This document shows positions 7,103 through 14,498 of a stretch of 53,402 bases of DNA, one piece after another. The stretch comes from a virus, in the IMG/VR virus record IMGVR_UViG_3300035659_000019, positions 1 through 53,402 of that record; one strand, given 5' to 3'. A program made the position numbers and the translations under genes. The notes beneath the pieces are model-generated. The model made no database searches. It was given only the letters and a program-made list of their open reading frames with translations, and had not been told where the DNA came from. Numbering within the stretch: the first letter of the stretch is position 1; every line of letters begins with the position of its first letter.

Positions 7103-7873
7103 ATGCACCCTGAGACAAAGCACGACATGCTAGCCGCACTACTGTATTACCACGACTACGTAGCGAACGGCCGGCGTCACCTTACGACCTTGGGTCGCGA
7201 CGGGTACTACCACCCCATTGAGGACCTTGAGTGCCCGCTGTGCGAGAACGCCCGGTGGATCTCGTCGTACGGATCACATATGCGGAGCAACGAGCACATC
7301 GTTGCGAAGTTCCGCGTCTCACGACGACGGCTCCAAAAGGCCCAAGAGTACCTGACCATCCTAAGCCACGGTCAGGGTCTTACGCCAGACGTAGCATATA
7401 AGCGTCTGTCGTTCGGCGAAGGAGATCTGTCAGGGCTACTCGTATCACCACACAAGTCTGACGAGCCCTGGCAACCTGGTAAGGTGTACGAGGCGACCTG
7501 TGTCAGTTCCGACATGACGCAGGCCGCACATACGCCCCCAGGAGAGGACTGCACGTGCGGGATCTACGCATTCTGGGACCCAGTACAAGCCTTCGAATAT
7601 CCAGGAGGCGACGTAACGGTCCGCCTGAAGATTGGCGGACTAATAGAGGACTGCGAGGAAGGCTGCAGAGCCCAATACGCGGTCATTACAGGCCTAGTCT
7701 ATCTCGAGCACGCACGGGATAGCTTGGTCGTAGACACCGCGAGCATCGAGCTCTCGGCACGATACGGAGTACCGGCCATACCGGCAGTCCGTGAGAACCA
7801 GGGAGAGAAGCTCCGTACGATGTTGGAGCCGCTATTCTCCCAGTGGGATATGGAGGACAAGAGCCATGAGTAA
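7103..7873 (+). CDS. Unknown protein with a C2H2-like zinc motif
   Basis: 256 residues. A Cys/His cluster at about 44-65 (ECPLCENAR... SHMRSNEH) resembles a C2H2 finger. The middle has CTCGIYAFWD (about 151-160) and further cysteines (DCEEGC). GAGAGGAG precedes the ATG. The C-terminus overlaps the HTH gene at 7866 by 8 nt, so the two are probably co-translated. No enzyme family recognised; a nucleic-acid-binding role is possible. Confidence 0.65.
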   Translation: MHPETKHDMLAALLYYHDYVANGRRHLTTLGRDGYYHPIEDLECPLCENARWISSYGSHMRSNEHIVAKFRVSRRRLQKAQEYLTILSHGQGLTPDVAYKRLSFGEGDLSGLLVSPHKSDEPWQPGKVYEATCVSSDMTQAAHTPPGEDCTCGIYAFWDPVQAFEYPGGDVTVRLKIGGLIEDCEEGCRAQYAVITGLVYLEHARDSLVVDTASIELSARYGVPAIPAVRENQGEKLRTMLEPLFSQWDMEDKSHE

Positions 7874-8156
7874 GTCCCTGATCAGCGACGAGCCTCGTGT
7901 ATCGTATAAAGAGGCTGCCGACATCCTGGGTGTAGATCATCATTACGTCCGGATACTGACGGCTCGCGGCGTCTTCGAGATCTTAGAGGAGCGCCGCATT
8001 AGTCCCCACGTGATCAAGGTGTTCATCAGCCTTGAGAGCGTGGAGCGTTACCAGGAAGCCCACCGTACGCGTACGCGCCATATGGTAAAGCTGACTGAAG
8101 ACGAGTGGTCGCAGTTCCGGGCCATGTTCGGCAATGACAAAATCCGAGGAGGGTAG
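7866..8156 (+). CDS. Excisionase/MerR-type HTH protein
   Basis: 96 residues. Residues about 11-60 follow the excisionase HTH pattern: VSYKEAADILGVDHHYVRIL, then a wing-like segment ending KVFISLESVERY. It resembles the N-terminal domain of the paralogues at 5123, 9481 and 16688 but lacks their Lys/Ala tail. ATG 7866 overlaps the previous gene and GGAGG lies nine bases upstream. Probably a transcription regulator or DNA architectural protein. Confidence 0.7.
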   Translation: MSKSLISDEPRVSYKEAADILGVDHHYVRILTARGVFEILEERRISPHVIKVFISLESVERYQEAHRTRTRHMVKLTEDEWSQFRAMFGNDKIRGG

Positions 8157-8157
8157 T

Positions 8158-8349
8158 ATGACTTACATCGGCAAGAAACGTCGCACGACGAAGCTTCCCA
8201 AGCCGGAGGCCGTTCCGCTCGCGCCGCCTATCCAGGTACCTGACTGGCCTACGCCAGAACGGACACCGGAAGAGGCGCCGCTCGTAGCACCCAACTGGCC
8301 CACTAAGGCACCGGTAACGGTACCCCTTACGCCCGGGGGCAGCTGGTAG
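8158..8349 (+). CDS. Small proline-rich protein
   Basis: 63 residues with a basic N-terminus (GKKRRTTKLPK) and then a Pro-rich low-complexity stretch with repeated VPDWPTP/APNWPT motifs. GAGGAGGG lies five bases upstream of ATG 8158, one base after the previous stop. The composition suggests an extended, unfolded protein. Function unknown. Confidence 0.55.
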   Translation: MTYIGKKRRTTKLPKPEAVPLAPPIQVPDWPTPERTPEEAPLVAPNWPTKAPVTVPLTPGGSW

Positions 8350-8388
8350 CTAGCCGGGGGCTAGGGGGGCCCCCAGAAAGGACCACAT

Positions 8389-8814
8389 ATGTACCGCAGT
8401 AACGGTTATGTCGACCCCAACCGTACGATACCAGGCAAGACGTGGTATCCAAACGGCGCGGCGACACTTCACCACCCTACGTACGAGGTACTGCCTGGAC
8501 ATTGGAACAACATCCGGCAGAACCGACGGTTCCTCATGCTGCTCTACGAGGCCGTCGGCGACGAACCATTCACCAATAAGCAGGCGTACGAGATCTACGC
8601 CAAGCACTGCTGGCAGGGCCGCTTCCGGATCGCAGAGTTCCGAGATCGCGCGCATGCAGAGCTGGACGCCGACTTAGCAGGGATGTACGACAAGGAGATA
8701 GGGTACGGCGACTGCTGGATGCAGATGAACTGCAGGAACCAGCTGTGCACGGGAGCCAAGCGGGGCACCCTGATCCGCTTGGAGCCCGGCCTCTACAGGT
8801 TCCGCCCGTACTAG
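8389..8814 (+). CDS. Unknown protein, possible winged-helix
   Basis: 141 residues with AAAGGA before the ATG. The middle (FLMLLYEAVGDEPFTNKQAY) and the end (LIRLEPGLYRFRPY) look like helices followed by a beta-wing, a layout also seen in the protein at 13395. It is the last gene before a strong terminator. No confident family. Confidence 0.55.
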   Translation: MYRSNGYVDPNRTIPGKTWYPNGAATLHHPTYEVLPGHWNNIRQNRRFLMLLYEAVGDEPFTNKQAYEIYAKHCWQGRFRIAEFRDRAHAELDADLAGMYDKEIGYGDCWMQMNCRNQLCTGAKRGTLIRLEPGLYRFRPY

Positions 8815-8817
8815 TGT

Positions 8818-8862
8818 AACCCACCGACCCTCGGGGTCGCAAGGCCCTCCGGGTTCTTTTTT
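8818..8862 (+). terminator. Rho-independent terminator
   Basis: AACCC (8818-8822) pairs with GGGTT (8851-8855) around an inner hairpin GACCC-TCG-GGGTC (8826-8838), followed by C and six Ts (8857-8862). It ends the 3.6-8.8 kb gene run and separates it from the repeat array. Confidence 0.8.
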
Positions 8863-8872
8863 GCCCAACGGC

Positions 8873-8914
8873 GCGGGTGTCTGCCATCTGCCAATTTCCT
8901 GGCCATGGACACGA
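8873..8914 (+). repeat. Duplicated intergenic element, copy 2
   Basis: Matches 6146-6187 at 34 of 42 bases, including the GTGTC...GACAC arms. Here it lies between the terminator and the repeat array. An inverted CGGGTAA (8924-8930) follows at once. Confidence 0.6.
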
Positions 8915-8948
8915 ACTTTCTAGCGGGTAACAAACTTTGGGGAAAAAC

Positions 8949-9287
8949 ACCCGTGTAGTATGGATTCAACTCCTCGTTACCCGTGTAAGGACCGCTCCTA
9001 GGCGTTTACCCGCGTAAAAATCCTCTCACGGTCTTTACCCGTGTAGAAGGAATTCAACACCATGCTCCCCGTGTAAAGTCCGGCCCCTACCTTTTACCCG
9101 TGTACCACAGTTAATCAAACGCGCTCCCCGTGTAAAGACCAGCGCGGCACCACTACCCGTGTAGTAGGATGTTCAAAGACGGCTACCTACGTAGCTAAGG
9201 AGCAAATCACCGCTACCCGTGTAAAAACACCCAAACACGCAGACCCGCGTAACTCTCACCGCTACCCGTGGCACAGTTACCCGCCAG
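8949..9287 (+). repeat. Iteron-like array: 11 units every 28-30 bp, consensus TTACCCGTGTAA
   Basis: The core CCCGTGTA (or CCCGCGTA) starts at 8950, 8980, 9009, 9038, 9068, 9097, 9127, 9156, 9186 (degenerate, CCTACGTA), 9216 and 9244; shorter forms (CCCGTG, CCCGCC) lie at 9265 and 9280. The spacing is 30, 29, 29, 30, 29, 30, 29, 30, 30, 28. The unit is an imperfect palindrome (TTAC/GTAA). The intervening bases vary, though units at 8950, 9038 and 9156 share GTAG-A/T-AGGA-TTCAA. This roughly 340-bp stretch has no gene. It looks like a multi-site protein-binding array: replication origin, centromere-like site or operator cluster. Confidence 0.85.
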
Positions 9288-9389
9288 AGGCGCACCCGCC
9301 ATGCTAACTCTCTACGGACCCCGGCACTTCTAGAGAACCGTCCTGACCATACCATGACGTATCATCAAAAAATTCATGACAAACGCCAC

Positions 9390-9418
9390 TTGACATAAAA
9401 TTACTAATATTCTATAAT
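9390..9418 (+). promoter_or_regulatory. Perfect-consensus sigma70 promoter
   Basis: TTGACA (9390-9395), 17 bases, TATAAT (9413-9418). It drives the HTH gene at 9481 with a roughly 55-nt leader, and the repeat array lies just upstream. Confidence 0.9.
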
Positions 9419-9430
9419 ATATATAACGAT

Positions 9431-9450
9431 TGAACAGCGTATCATGTTCA
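9431..9450 (+). promoter_or_regulatory. Candidate operator, inverted repeat TGAACA-N8-TGTTCA
   Basis: A 20-bp dyad lies 12 bases downstream of the -10, about where transcription begins. It fits a repressor site, perhaps for the product of the gene it precedes. Confidence 0.45.
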
Positions 9451-9480
9451 TAGACTACTACAGGAAAGGAGGATACCCCA

Positions 9481-9897
9481 ATGGCTAACGACAAGAACAC
9501 CGCCCCTAAGACTTCGTATTCCATCGAGGAAGCTGCAAAGTTCCTCGGAATGCGCAGCCAGTACGTCCGGACGCTAATCCGGACCGGCAAGCTGCCCAGC
9601 ACGAAGGTACAGTTAAGCGAGAACATGTGGCGCCACGAGATCGCACTCGCAGCGCTCGAGGCTCGCAAGGCCGCAGGAAGCACTCGCGGCAAGCCGGCGA
9701 ACGGCAACAAGTACTTCATCCACGCAACTCCAGTCGTACTTGCTCGGCTTCAGGCGATCGTCGCGAAGGAAGGCCTAAGCATTACCTTCGCCCCCGCATA
9801 CGACAAGGCCAAGGCGAAAGCCCAGTACCTGAAGCAGAAGGCCAAGAAAGCCGCCGCGAAGAACGGCACGCTCAAAGCCGTCGTCGAGAAGAAGTAG
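9481..9897 (+). CDS. Excisionase-type HTH protein with Lys/Ala-rich tail (paralogue B)
   Basis: 138 residues, preceded by AAAGGAGG. The N-terminal HTH (about 12-60) reads YSIEEAAKFLGMRSQYVRTL, with a wing ending in a helix rich in Ala/Arg. The middle unit starts KYFIHATPVVLARLQ. The C-terminal 40 residues are almost only Lys, Ala and Gln, as in histone-like tails. It is transcribed from a perfect promoter immediately beside the repeat array, so it is the first candidate for the protein that binds those repeats. Paralogues at 5123 and 16688. Confidence 0.75.
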   Translation: MANDKNTAPKTSYSIEEAAKFLGMRSQYVRTLIRTGKLPSTKVQLSENMWRHEIALAALEARKAAGSTRGKPANGNKYFIHATPVVLARLQAIVAKEGLSITFAPAYDKAKAKAQYLKQKAKKAAAKNGTLKAVVEKK

Positions 9898-9926
9898 TGA
9901 CCCCGGCCCCCAAAGCTCCACATAAC

Positions 9927-9948
9927 GAGCCGTCCGTAAGGACGGCTC
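9927..9948 (+). promoter_or_regulatory. Hairpin with GTAA tetraloop beside the ribosome site
   Basis: GAGCCGTCC and GGACGGCTC form a perfect 9-bp stem with a GNRA loop (GTAA, 9936-9939). It ends one base before the AGGAGG that serves the gene at 9962. No T-run. It could control translation or block 3'-to-5' decay of the upstream message. Confidence 0.6.
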
Positions 9949-9961
9949 TAGGAGGTTGCCT

Positions 9962-10318
9962 ATGCTCAGTTTCGAGATCGACTTTGCCTGGGACATAGAC
10001 GCCACGCCTTACCAAGATCACGACTTCATGCACCTCGGCGGCGAATGGAACTCCAGCGGATTGCTACCAGATCGAGCCACTGGACAGCGGTTACGCGACG
10101 TACAGCTGCTTTTGCACACGCCCCTGCAAACCCGTAATGCTGTCAGATGGATGGAGGCCTTGGATCCGCCGCTCGAGTATGTCAACGTGCATTGGGCTCC
10201 GCCTGACTGGATCGTAAGTATCCAGGAATGGGCGGATACCCATGGCTTAGCTGCGTTGAAATGGTGGATCGATGATATCGGAGATGATCTAGTGGAGTGG
10301 CTATGTGCCTACGCATGA
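9962..10318 (+). CDS. Unknown protein, Trp/Asp-rich
   Basis: 118 residues starting at ATG 9962; AGGAGG lies six bases upstream. It opens with FEIDFAWDID and is rich in Trp (eight) and acidic residues (WWIDDIGDDLVEW). This superficially resembles a HAD-type DxD start, but no other motif supports that. Last gene before a roughly 470-bp non-coding gap. Confidence 0.6.
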   Translation: MLSFEIDFAWDIDATPYQDHDFMHLGGEWNSSGLLPDRATGQRLRDVQLLLHTPLQTRNAVRWMEALDPPLEYVNVHWAPPDWIVSIQEWADTHGLAALKWWIDDIGDDLVEWLCAYA

Positions 10319-10397
10319 GATTACGAAAGCGGCGTCCCCGGGTAAAGCGTATCAGGTTAGACTTATTCACGGTGACGATCCGTAAAAGAAAATAAAA

Positions 10398-10434
10398 CGG
10401 GCCCAGTGGGCATACTAACGTATGCCCACACCCG
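10398..10434 (+). other. Strong hairpin in the 10319-10789 gap
   Basis: GTGGGCATAC / GTATGCCCAC (10406-10415/10420-10429) is a perfect 10-bp stem with a TAAC loop, extended by CGGG/CCCG. No T-run follows. A second inverted repeat, ACAATAAT/ATTATTGT, lies at 10445-10452/10464-10471. An inverted iteron core (CGGGTAAA, 10339-10346) lies before it. Confidence 0.55.
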
Positions 10435-10530
10435 GGGATAACGAACAATAATTTTCCTTTGTCATTATTGTCTAAGATCCAGAGGATGCTTATATATAAA
10501 TACTAATAGAAACGTATAAACTCACATATA

Positions 10531-10560
10531 TTGAGAGTCTGAACGGTTCTGCTGTATAAT
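10531..10560 (+). promoter_or_regulatory. Sigma70-type promoter
   Basis: TTGAGA (10531-10536), 18 bases including the dyad GAACGGTTC, then TATAAT (10555-10560). A very AT-rich stretch with an (ATT)n tract (about 10602-10620) follows, and then a roughly 150-nt mixed leader with the palindrome CCGTTAACGG (10680-10689). Confidence 0.65.
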
Positions 10561-10718
10561 GATTTAGAATACATAGAATATATAGAATAATACTAGATAA
10601 AATATTATTATTATTATTATATATTATTAATGGGACCCTCAGCCATTCCAACTCCCTGTTTGTCTCTTACCCACTGAGCCCGTTAACGGCAACACGTCCC
10701 GGTAACGCTCACAGTAGG

Positions 10719-10764
10719 TTTGGAACAAATGCCACGTTCCAAATAACAAATAATGGCGTATAAT
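10719..10764 (+). promoter_or_regulatory. Candidate operator plus -10 upstream of the 10.8-16.6 kb operon
   Basis: The dyad TTTGGAAC (10719-10726) / GTTCCAAA (10736-10743) overlaps the -35 position of a TATAAT at 10759-10764. The -35 itself is weak. The gene starts at 10790 with AAAGGAGG in between. This looks like a promoter governed by a dimeric regulator. Confidence 0.5.
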
Positions 10765-10789
10765 AGAATCATATAGGAAAGGAGGAACC

Positions 10790-11314
10790 ATGGATATAAA
10801 TTTGGAAGACGAACGAATCACCTCGCTCGAAGAGAGCGAACGCATCGAAGTGATCGATGTGGCGCTCAACGCATGGGCAATGGGTACTGCTCTGGATGTC
10901 GCCGACTCTCTTCAAGGCGACGAAAAGGCACGAGAGTTCATCCTCCAGCACATCGAGATGATCGACTACGTCGCTGGGCAGGCCGCACATCTACTCGAGG
11001 TGCACTTCACACCGCCGCCTGTAGACGCTCTCACGGTTGCAACCGCACTTACGGATCCCGACGTCTTTGCAGACCATCCTAACGGACTCGTAGACATGAT
11101 CGGCAGCCACCCAGCGTACATTGAAGCCTGTGTTGGTCGTATCGCAGCCGTACTGGGTACCGGCGTTGCATTGATCTACGAAGATGTAGGCTACCGGCAC
11201 CTCGACGAAGAGACCACCAAAAAGGTCCGCGACATCGACGAGCAACTATATCTCGATGTACTACAGGCTCTACATTACCAAGAAAGGAAGGAGTACCATG
11301 CCACCCAAGGGTAG
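10790..11314 (+). CDS. Unknown acidic helical protein
   Basis: 174 residues, strongly acidic, predicted mostly helical. First gene of a tightly packed run of small genes to 16566. AAAGGAGGAACC precedes the ATG. The C-terminal 17 nt overlap the next gene and contain its ribosome site. No family recognised. Confidence 0.65.
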   Translation: MDINLEDERITSLEESERIEVIDVALNAWAMGTALDVADSLQGDEKAREFILQHIEMIDYVAGQAAHLLEVHFTPPPVDALTVATALTDPDVFADHPNGLVDMIGSHPAYIEACVGRIAAVLGTGVALIYEDVGYRHLDEETTKKVRDIDEQLYLDVLQALHYQERKEYHATQG

Positions 11315-11621
11315 CACATTGATCCTCGATACGTATGAGGATCCATTTAGTCAGCTGGTGGAGTTTCTACAGAGCCTCCCTAATCCAGAGGCGCCCATCA
11401 GCATCCATGAAGTAGACCCGAGCATGACCTACAAAGTTCGGCCCTACTTTACGGCGTTCAGCAAGCGACAGGCAGTCCTCATTCTGAGGATCCTAAAAGA
11501 CACACTATGTGAGTGGGAAGCTTGGGGCCCACCCGAGAAGTACCCAATGACCTACACCAAGCAGGACATCATTCGTATGATAGCACAACTAAAGGCGGTG
11601 CTAAATGTCAAGCACGAGTGA
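11298..11621 (+). CDS. Unknown protein
   Basis: 107 residues from the ATG after AAGGAAGGAG; an in-frame upstream ATG at 11256 is less likely. Sequence is ordinary soluble alpha/beta (ILDTYEDPFSQLVEFLQ; AVLILRILKDTLCEWE). Overlaps both neighbours, so it is translated as part of the operon. Confidence 0.65.
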   Translation: MPPKGSTLILDTYEDPFSQLVEFLQSLPNPEAPISIHEVDPSMTYKVRPYFTAFSKRQAVLILRILKDTLCEWEAWGPPEKYPMTYTKQDIIRMIAQLKAVLNVKHE

Positions 11622-11898
11622 CACACTAACCAAAGCCCAGGAGTGGGAAGAGGCTCACTCATTTGAGGAGTGGCAAGCCTTACCCGTTACCAGAGACGAC
11701 CTGGATCAATGCATCTGCGATGCAATCCACGCCGCTCTGGCGATCCCTGGGGTATGGGATGCAGTCATGTCACAGGCCCACAAGGAAGACTTTACCACGC
11801 CTGAGGACGACGACCCGTACTCTATTCCCTTCTACTATATTTGGGAACATCTAACAACAGAGGAGGTATCAAGTGACAAGCAAACTAGTACGTCATAA
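11605..11898 (+). CDS. Unknown acidic protein
   Basis: 97 residues, acidic, with EEWQALPVTRDDLDQ and an acidic C-terminal half. Starts inside the end of the previous gene (17-nt overlap), and its own end overlaps the GTG start of the next. No motif recognised. Confidence 0.6.
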   Translation: MSSTSDTLTKAQEWEEAHSFEEWQALPVTRDDLDQCICDAIHAALAIPGVWDAVMSQAHKEDFTTPEDDDPYSIPFYYIWEHLTTEEVSSDKQTSTS

Positions 11899-12349
11899 GG
11901 TCAGCGTCTCGGTCTACAAAGTAGGTGCGGATCAACCAATCCTGCACGTAGAGCTCGAAGACTACGACCCCATTCGAACGGATGGCGAAGTTTATCGAAC
12001 CGCCACCCCAGTCAATGGCCATTACATCTTTGTTGGGGTCGAACCGCTCCCCGATCAACCGCGTATAAGCCTTACCCGAGCGCAAGCAAAGACCGCGCTC
12101 GAAGGGTGCTACGCTCAGATCAGCGAGTACGACACGATGCCCAACGACCCCAAGAACGCAAAGTACCGTACCTTGGCGCAGACACTCGAAGAGTTCCTAC
12201 AGACCAGCCGCACTCCACCTAAAAAGCGGAAGCCGGCTGACATCGAGATTCACTTCACGCCATCGGTTAAATCGAACTACGGTCCTGATCCTGACGTTAG
12301 CGACGTAATTCGCCAACACGAGGAGAGCGGCGATGGCTTCCCTCCCTAA
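11873..12349 (+). CDS. Unknown protein (GTG start)
   Basis: 158 residues. GTG 11873 is chosen because AGGAGGT lies five bases upstream and no in-frame ATG fits. A beta-rich N-terminal half is followed by a basic linker (PPKKRKP, about 111-117). C-terminus overlaps the next gene by 17 nt. Function unknown. Confidence 0.65.
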   Translation: MTSKLVRHKVSVSVYKVGADQPILHVELEDYDPIRTDGEVYRTATPVNGHYIFVGVEPLPDQPRISLTRAQAKTALEGCYAQISEYDTMPNDPKNAKYRTLAQTLEEFLQTSRTPPKKRKPADIEIHFTPSVKSNYGPDPDVSDVIRQHEESGDGFPP

Positions 12350-12737
12350 CCTTAAGTCCATCGAAGGGGCCCTCAACGACTTCGTCGACAAACTAACAGC
12401 CGGCAATGAGGCTGCCCTCGTCGAGATGCGGAGGAAACGCGAAATGCCTATCCAACTTGACCCCACAGGAGATCCCTACGAGCGCCTGACTGAGTTCCTA
12501 GAAGCCGCGATGACTTATGCGCAACGCGGCGAGTGGCCTCTAGTTCAGGAGATGCTAACCAACGCCAACGAGGCGTTATCATATATCGTGCCAATCGGCG
12601 CACCATTTCGTCATATATGGACGACTACACCCGCCGATAGCTTTGACCTTTGGGTATGTGCGCGATGCGGCAAACATTCGAACGACCCAGTTCCAAACGC
12701 AAAGGAGGTTTGCAATGACAGTGCAAGCAGTGGTTAG
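12333..12737 (+). CDS. Unknown protein with C-terminal CxxC
   Basis: 134 residues: helical N-terminus, then CARCGKHS at about 109-116 and a further Cys near the end, possibly one half of a zinc-ribbon. GAGGAG lies upstream of the ATG. The end overlaps the next gene by 23 nt, and the next ribosome site (AAAGGAGG) lies in its last codons. Confidence 0.6.
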   Translation: MASLPNLKSIEGALNDFVDKLTAGNEAALVEMRRKREMPIQLDPTGDPYERLTEFLEAAMTYAQRGEWPLVQEMLTNANEALSYIVPIGAPFRHIWTTTPADSFDLWVCARCGKHSNDPVPNAKEVCNDSASSG

Positions 12738-13122
12738 AATAGCCAAGGATCCGCGAGGCGGCAGTACCTGGCTCGTAGACCTTGGATTCGTCCATCCTAG
12801 TCTGGGATGGACTTCGATTCACCAAGTGAATCACATCCCCAGCGTAGCCGTAAGCGTTGTCGAGAAGTACATTCAAGCAGATGGCTACAAAATGAGCGAC
12901 GACCTCGAGACGGAGATTTCGTATCTCCGCATGCATCTAGCTGCACGCATCGATGACGCGGAACAGCAACTAAACCAGCATGACTACGAAGAGGCCGCCA
13001 ACTGTCTCAACGTGGCAAGCGGCCATGCAAGCGCAATCGCAGGTCTCTGGCCTAAGTATCTAGCCTCGCTCACAGATGTTATAAACGCGCGAGAGGAGTT
13101 ACGTCATGCCTTCCCCAAGTAA
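12715..13122 (+). CDS. Unknown protein
   Basis: 135 residues from the ATG after AAAGGAGG. N-terminal beta segment (VQAVVRIAKDP), C-terminal helices (DDAEQQLNQHDYEEAANCL). No recognised family. Overlaps the next gene by 17 nt. Confidence 0.6.
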   Translation: MTVQAVVRIAKDPRGGSTWLVDLGFVHPSLGWTSIHQVNHIPSVAVSVVEKYIQADGYKMSDDLETEISYLRMHLAARIDDAEQQLNQHDYEEAANCLNVASGHASAIAGLWPKYLASLTDVINAREELRHAFPK

Positions 13123-13420
13123 AGTTCAGCATACCGCAATCGACGTCGAGCTAGGCGAGAAACCTGCTCGAGCCTCGGTCAGCGAGTTCCAGGGTAAGAA
13201 CTACATATCCCTGCGTTATACGTACGAGGACCGTAACACGCATGAGACCAAGTTCGGTCAGAACGGAATTAACATGCAGGCCGGTACTGACGTTGCTACG
13301 CTCATTGAGGTTGGCGTAGAAGCGATCGAGTCCCTCATCAACGTACTCAACGTCTCAGCAGGCACCCACTACCATCTGGAAATGGAGGATACCAATGCAA
13401 CTGACACCAATAGCATCTAA
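13106..13420 (+). CDS. Unknown protein, weakly PC4-like
   Basis: 104 residues. The segment from about 28 to 56 (FQGKNYISLRYTYED ... FGQNGINM) has the strand pattern of PC4-type single-stranded DNA-binding coactivators, which phages and bacteria sometimes encode; the match is weak. Ends inside the next gene. Confidence 0.55.
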   Translation: MPSPSKVQHTAIDVELGEKPARASVSEFQGKNYISLRYTYEDRNTHETKFGQNGINMQAGTDVATLIEVGVEAIESLINVLNVSAGTHYHLEMEDTNATDTNSI

Positions 13421-13679
13421 GCCGCGGAAGCCGTCTGGCGCGTTCATCAAGTACCTTAGGGAGCACAACTTCCGCCCCGGCGAGTTCTTAACCGCTAGGG
13501 ACCTTAGCTTCGCCTACTACCGACATGCAACGAAGCTACCGCTGACAGACGAAGCATGCGCCTATCGACACCGGGATTCGAACTGCCGTGGCAACGCCGG
13601 TTTTGAGATCCGACGCTTACTGGACTACGGCTACATCTCCAAGTTCAAGAAGGGGCACTACATCGTCGTCCACTGGTAA
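13395..13679 (+). CDS. Unknown basic protein, possible winged-helix
   Basis: 94 residues, preceded by GGAGGATACCA. It ends with an HTH/wing-like layout (FEIRRLLDYGYISKF, then KGHYIVVHW), resembling the end of the protein at 8389. Closes the overlapping run that began at 10790. The short gap after it holds a dyad (GATCCGA/TCGGGTC). Confidence 0.55.
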   Translation: MQLTPIASKPRKPSGAFIKYLREHNFRPGEFLTARDLSFAYYRHATKLPLTDEACAYRHRDSNCRGNAGFEIRRLLDYGYISKFKKGHYIVVHW

Positions 13680-13758
13680 CCTTTGATCACTTCGGGGGGA
13701 TCCGAACGACGTTCATTCGCTCGGGTCCTACCTAGGTGCTAAAAGGAGGCACCACATT

Positions 13759-14388
13759 ATGGACCAAATTGATTCGTTCACGGGCGACAACTTCTTCCTG
13801 TCGAACTTCTACCCAGCATGTATCAAAGTAGAAGGTATAGCTTTCCCGACGGTAGAGCACGCATACCAGTACGCTAAGACTCTGATCCAGAATGAGCAGA
13901 TTGCAATTCTGACCGCACCTACACCGGGAGCAGCAAAGCGACTAGGTAAGACGGTTACGCTCCGAGCAGACTGGGAGATGATCAAGGAGGAGGTTATGCG
14001 CAAATGCCTCAGCCAAAAGTTCGCTATACCCGAACTCGGTACGGCTCTCCTCGCTACGGGAACCGCGGAACTTATCGAAGGGAACTCGTGGGGAGATACG
14101 TACTGGGGCGTGTGCAATCACGCAGGCCAAAATCGACTCGGCGAACTGCTAATGCAAGAGCGCAGCAAGGCTAGGATGGACATCGACCCAGACATCCTCA
14201 AAGAGTACTACCTTCGTCGTAACGAGCTAGACTACTTCTTCGAATACCTCGACGCCAACGGCTACGACGTCGAAGCATTCATGGAGAAGAACGAGGCCCG
14301 GCTGGACAAACTCGCCAACCAGCTCGATCTGGCTATCGCAGATCTGCTGGACAACCTAATCGAAGCAGATGCGGAGGGTATCATATGA
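13759..14388 (+). CDS. NADAR (YbiA/DUF1768) family protein
   Basis: 209 residues. Signature segments: FLSNFYP (13-19), EGIAFPTVEHAYQYAK (25-40), and ELIEGNSWGDTYWG followed by GQNRLGELLM (about 104-132). NADAR proteins act in NAD/ADP-ribose metabolism, and some are reported to remove ADP-ribose from guanine in DNA. The first 140 residues are the domain; a 65-residue charged helical extension follows. Good ribosome site (AAAAGGAGG). In a phage, a role in undoing ADP-ribosylation-based defence or restoring NAD is plausible but inferred. Confidence 0.85.
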   Translation: MDQIDSFTGDNFFLSNFYPACIKVEGIAFPTVEHAYQYAKTLIQNEQIAILTAPTPGAAKRLGKTVTLRADWEMIKEEVMRKCLSQKFAIPELGTALLATGTAELIEGNSWGDTYWGVCNHAGQNRLGELLMQERSKARMDIDPDILKEYYLRRNELDYFFEYLDANGYDVEAFMEKNEARLDKLANQLDLAIADLLDNLIEADAEGII

Positions 14389-14498
14389 TAATCGAAGTAC
14401 TGAAACATTCGGGCAACTTCTTTACGGCGTGCATGGTCATAATCGCGTGCGCCGGCTTTTTGATATGGGACCACTTCTTTAGAGGGCCGCACGAATGA
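14385..14498 (+). CDS. Small single-pass membrane protein
   Basis: 37 residues. ATG overlaps the NADAR stop (ATGA), and its own stop overlaps the next start the same way. One hydrophobic segment (FFTACMVIIACAGFLIW, about 12-28) with a short basic/acidic tail. Role unknown. Confidence 0.6.
   Translation: MIIEVLKHSGNFFTACMVIIACAGFLIWDHFFRGPHE

Noticed and set aside
8570-8950. Leftward 126-codon ORF
   Set aside because: Covers the terminator and the 8389 gene; Ser/Arg/Gly-rich shadow composition.
8949-9287. CRISPR array
   Set aside because: Repeats are only about 8-12 bp, degenerate and palindromic, and there are no cas genes; the spacing fits a protein-binding array.
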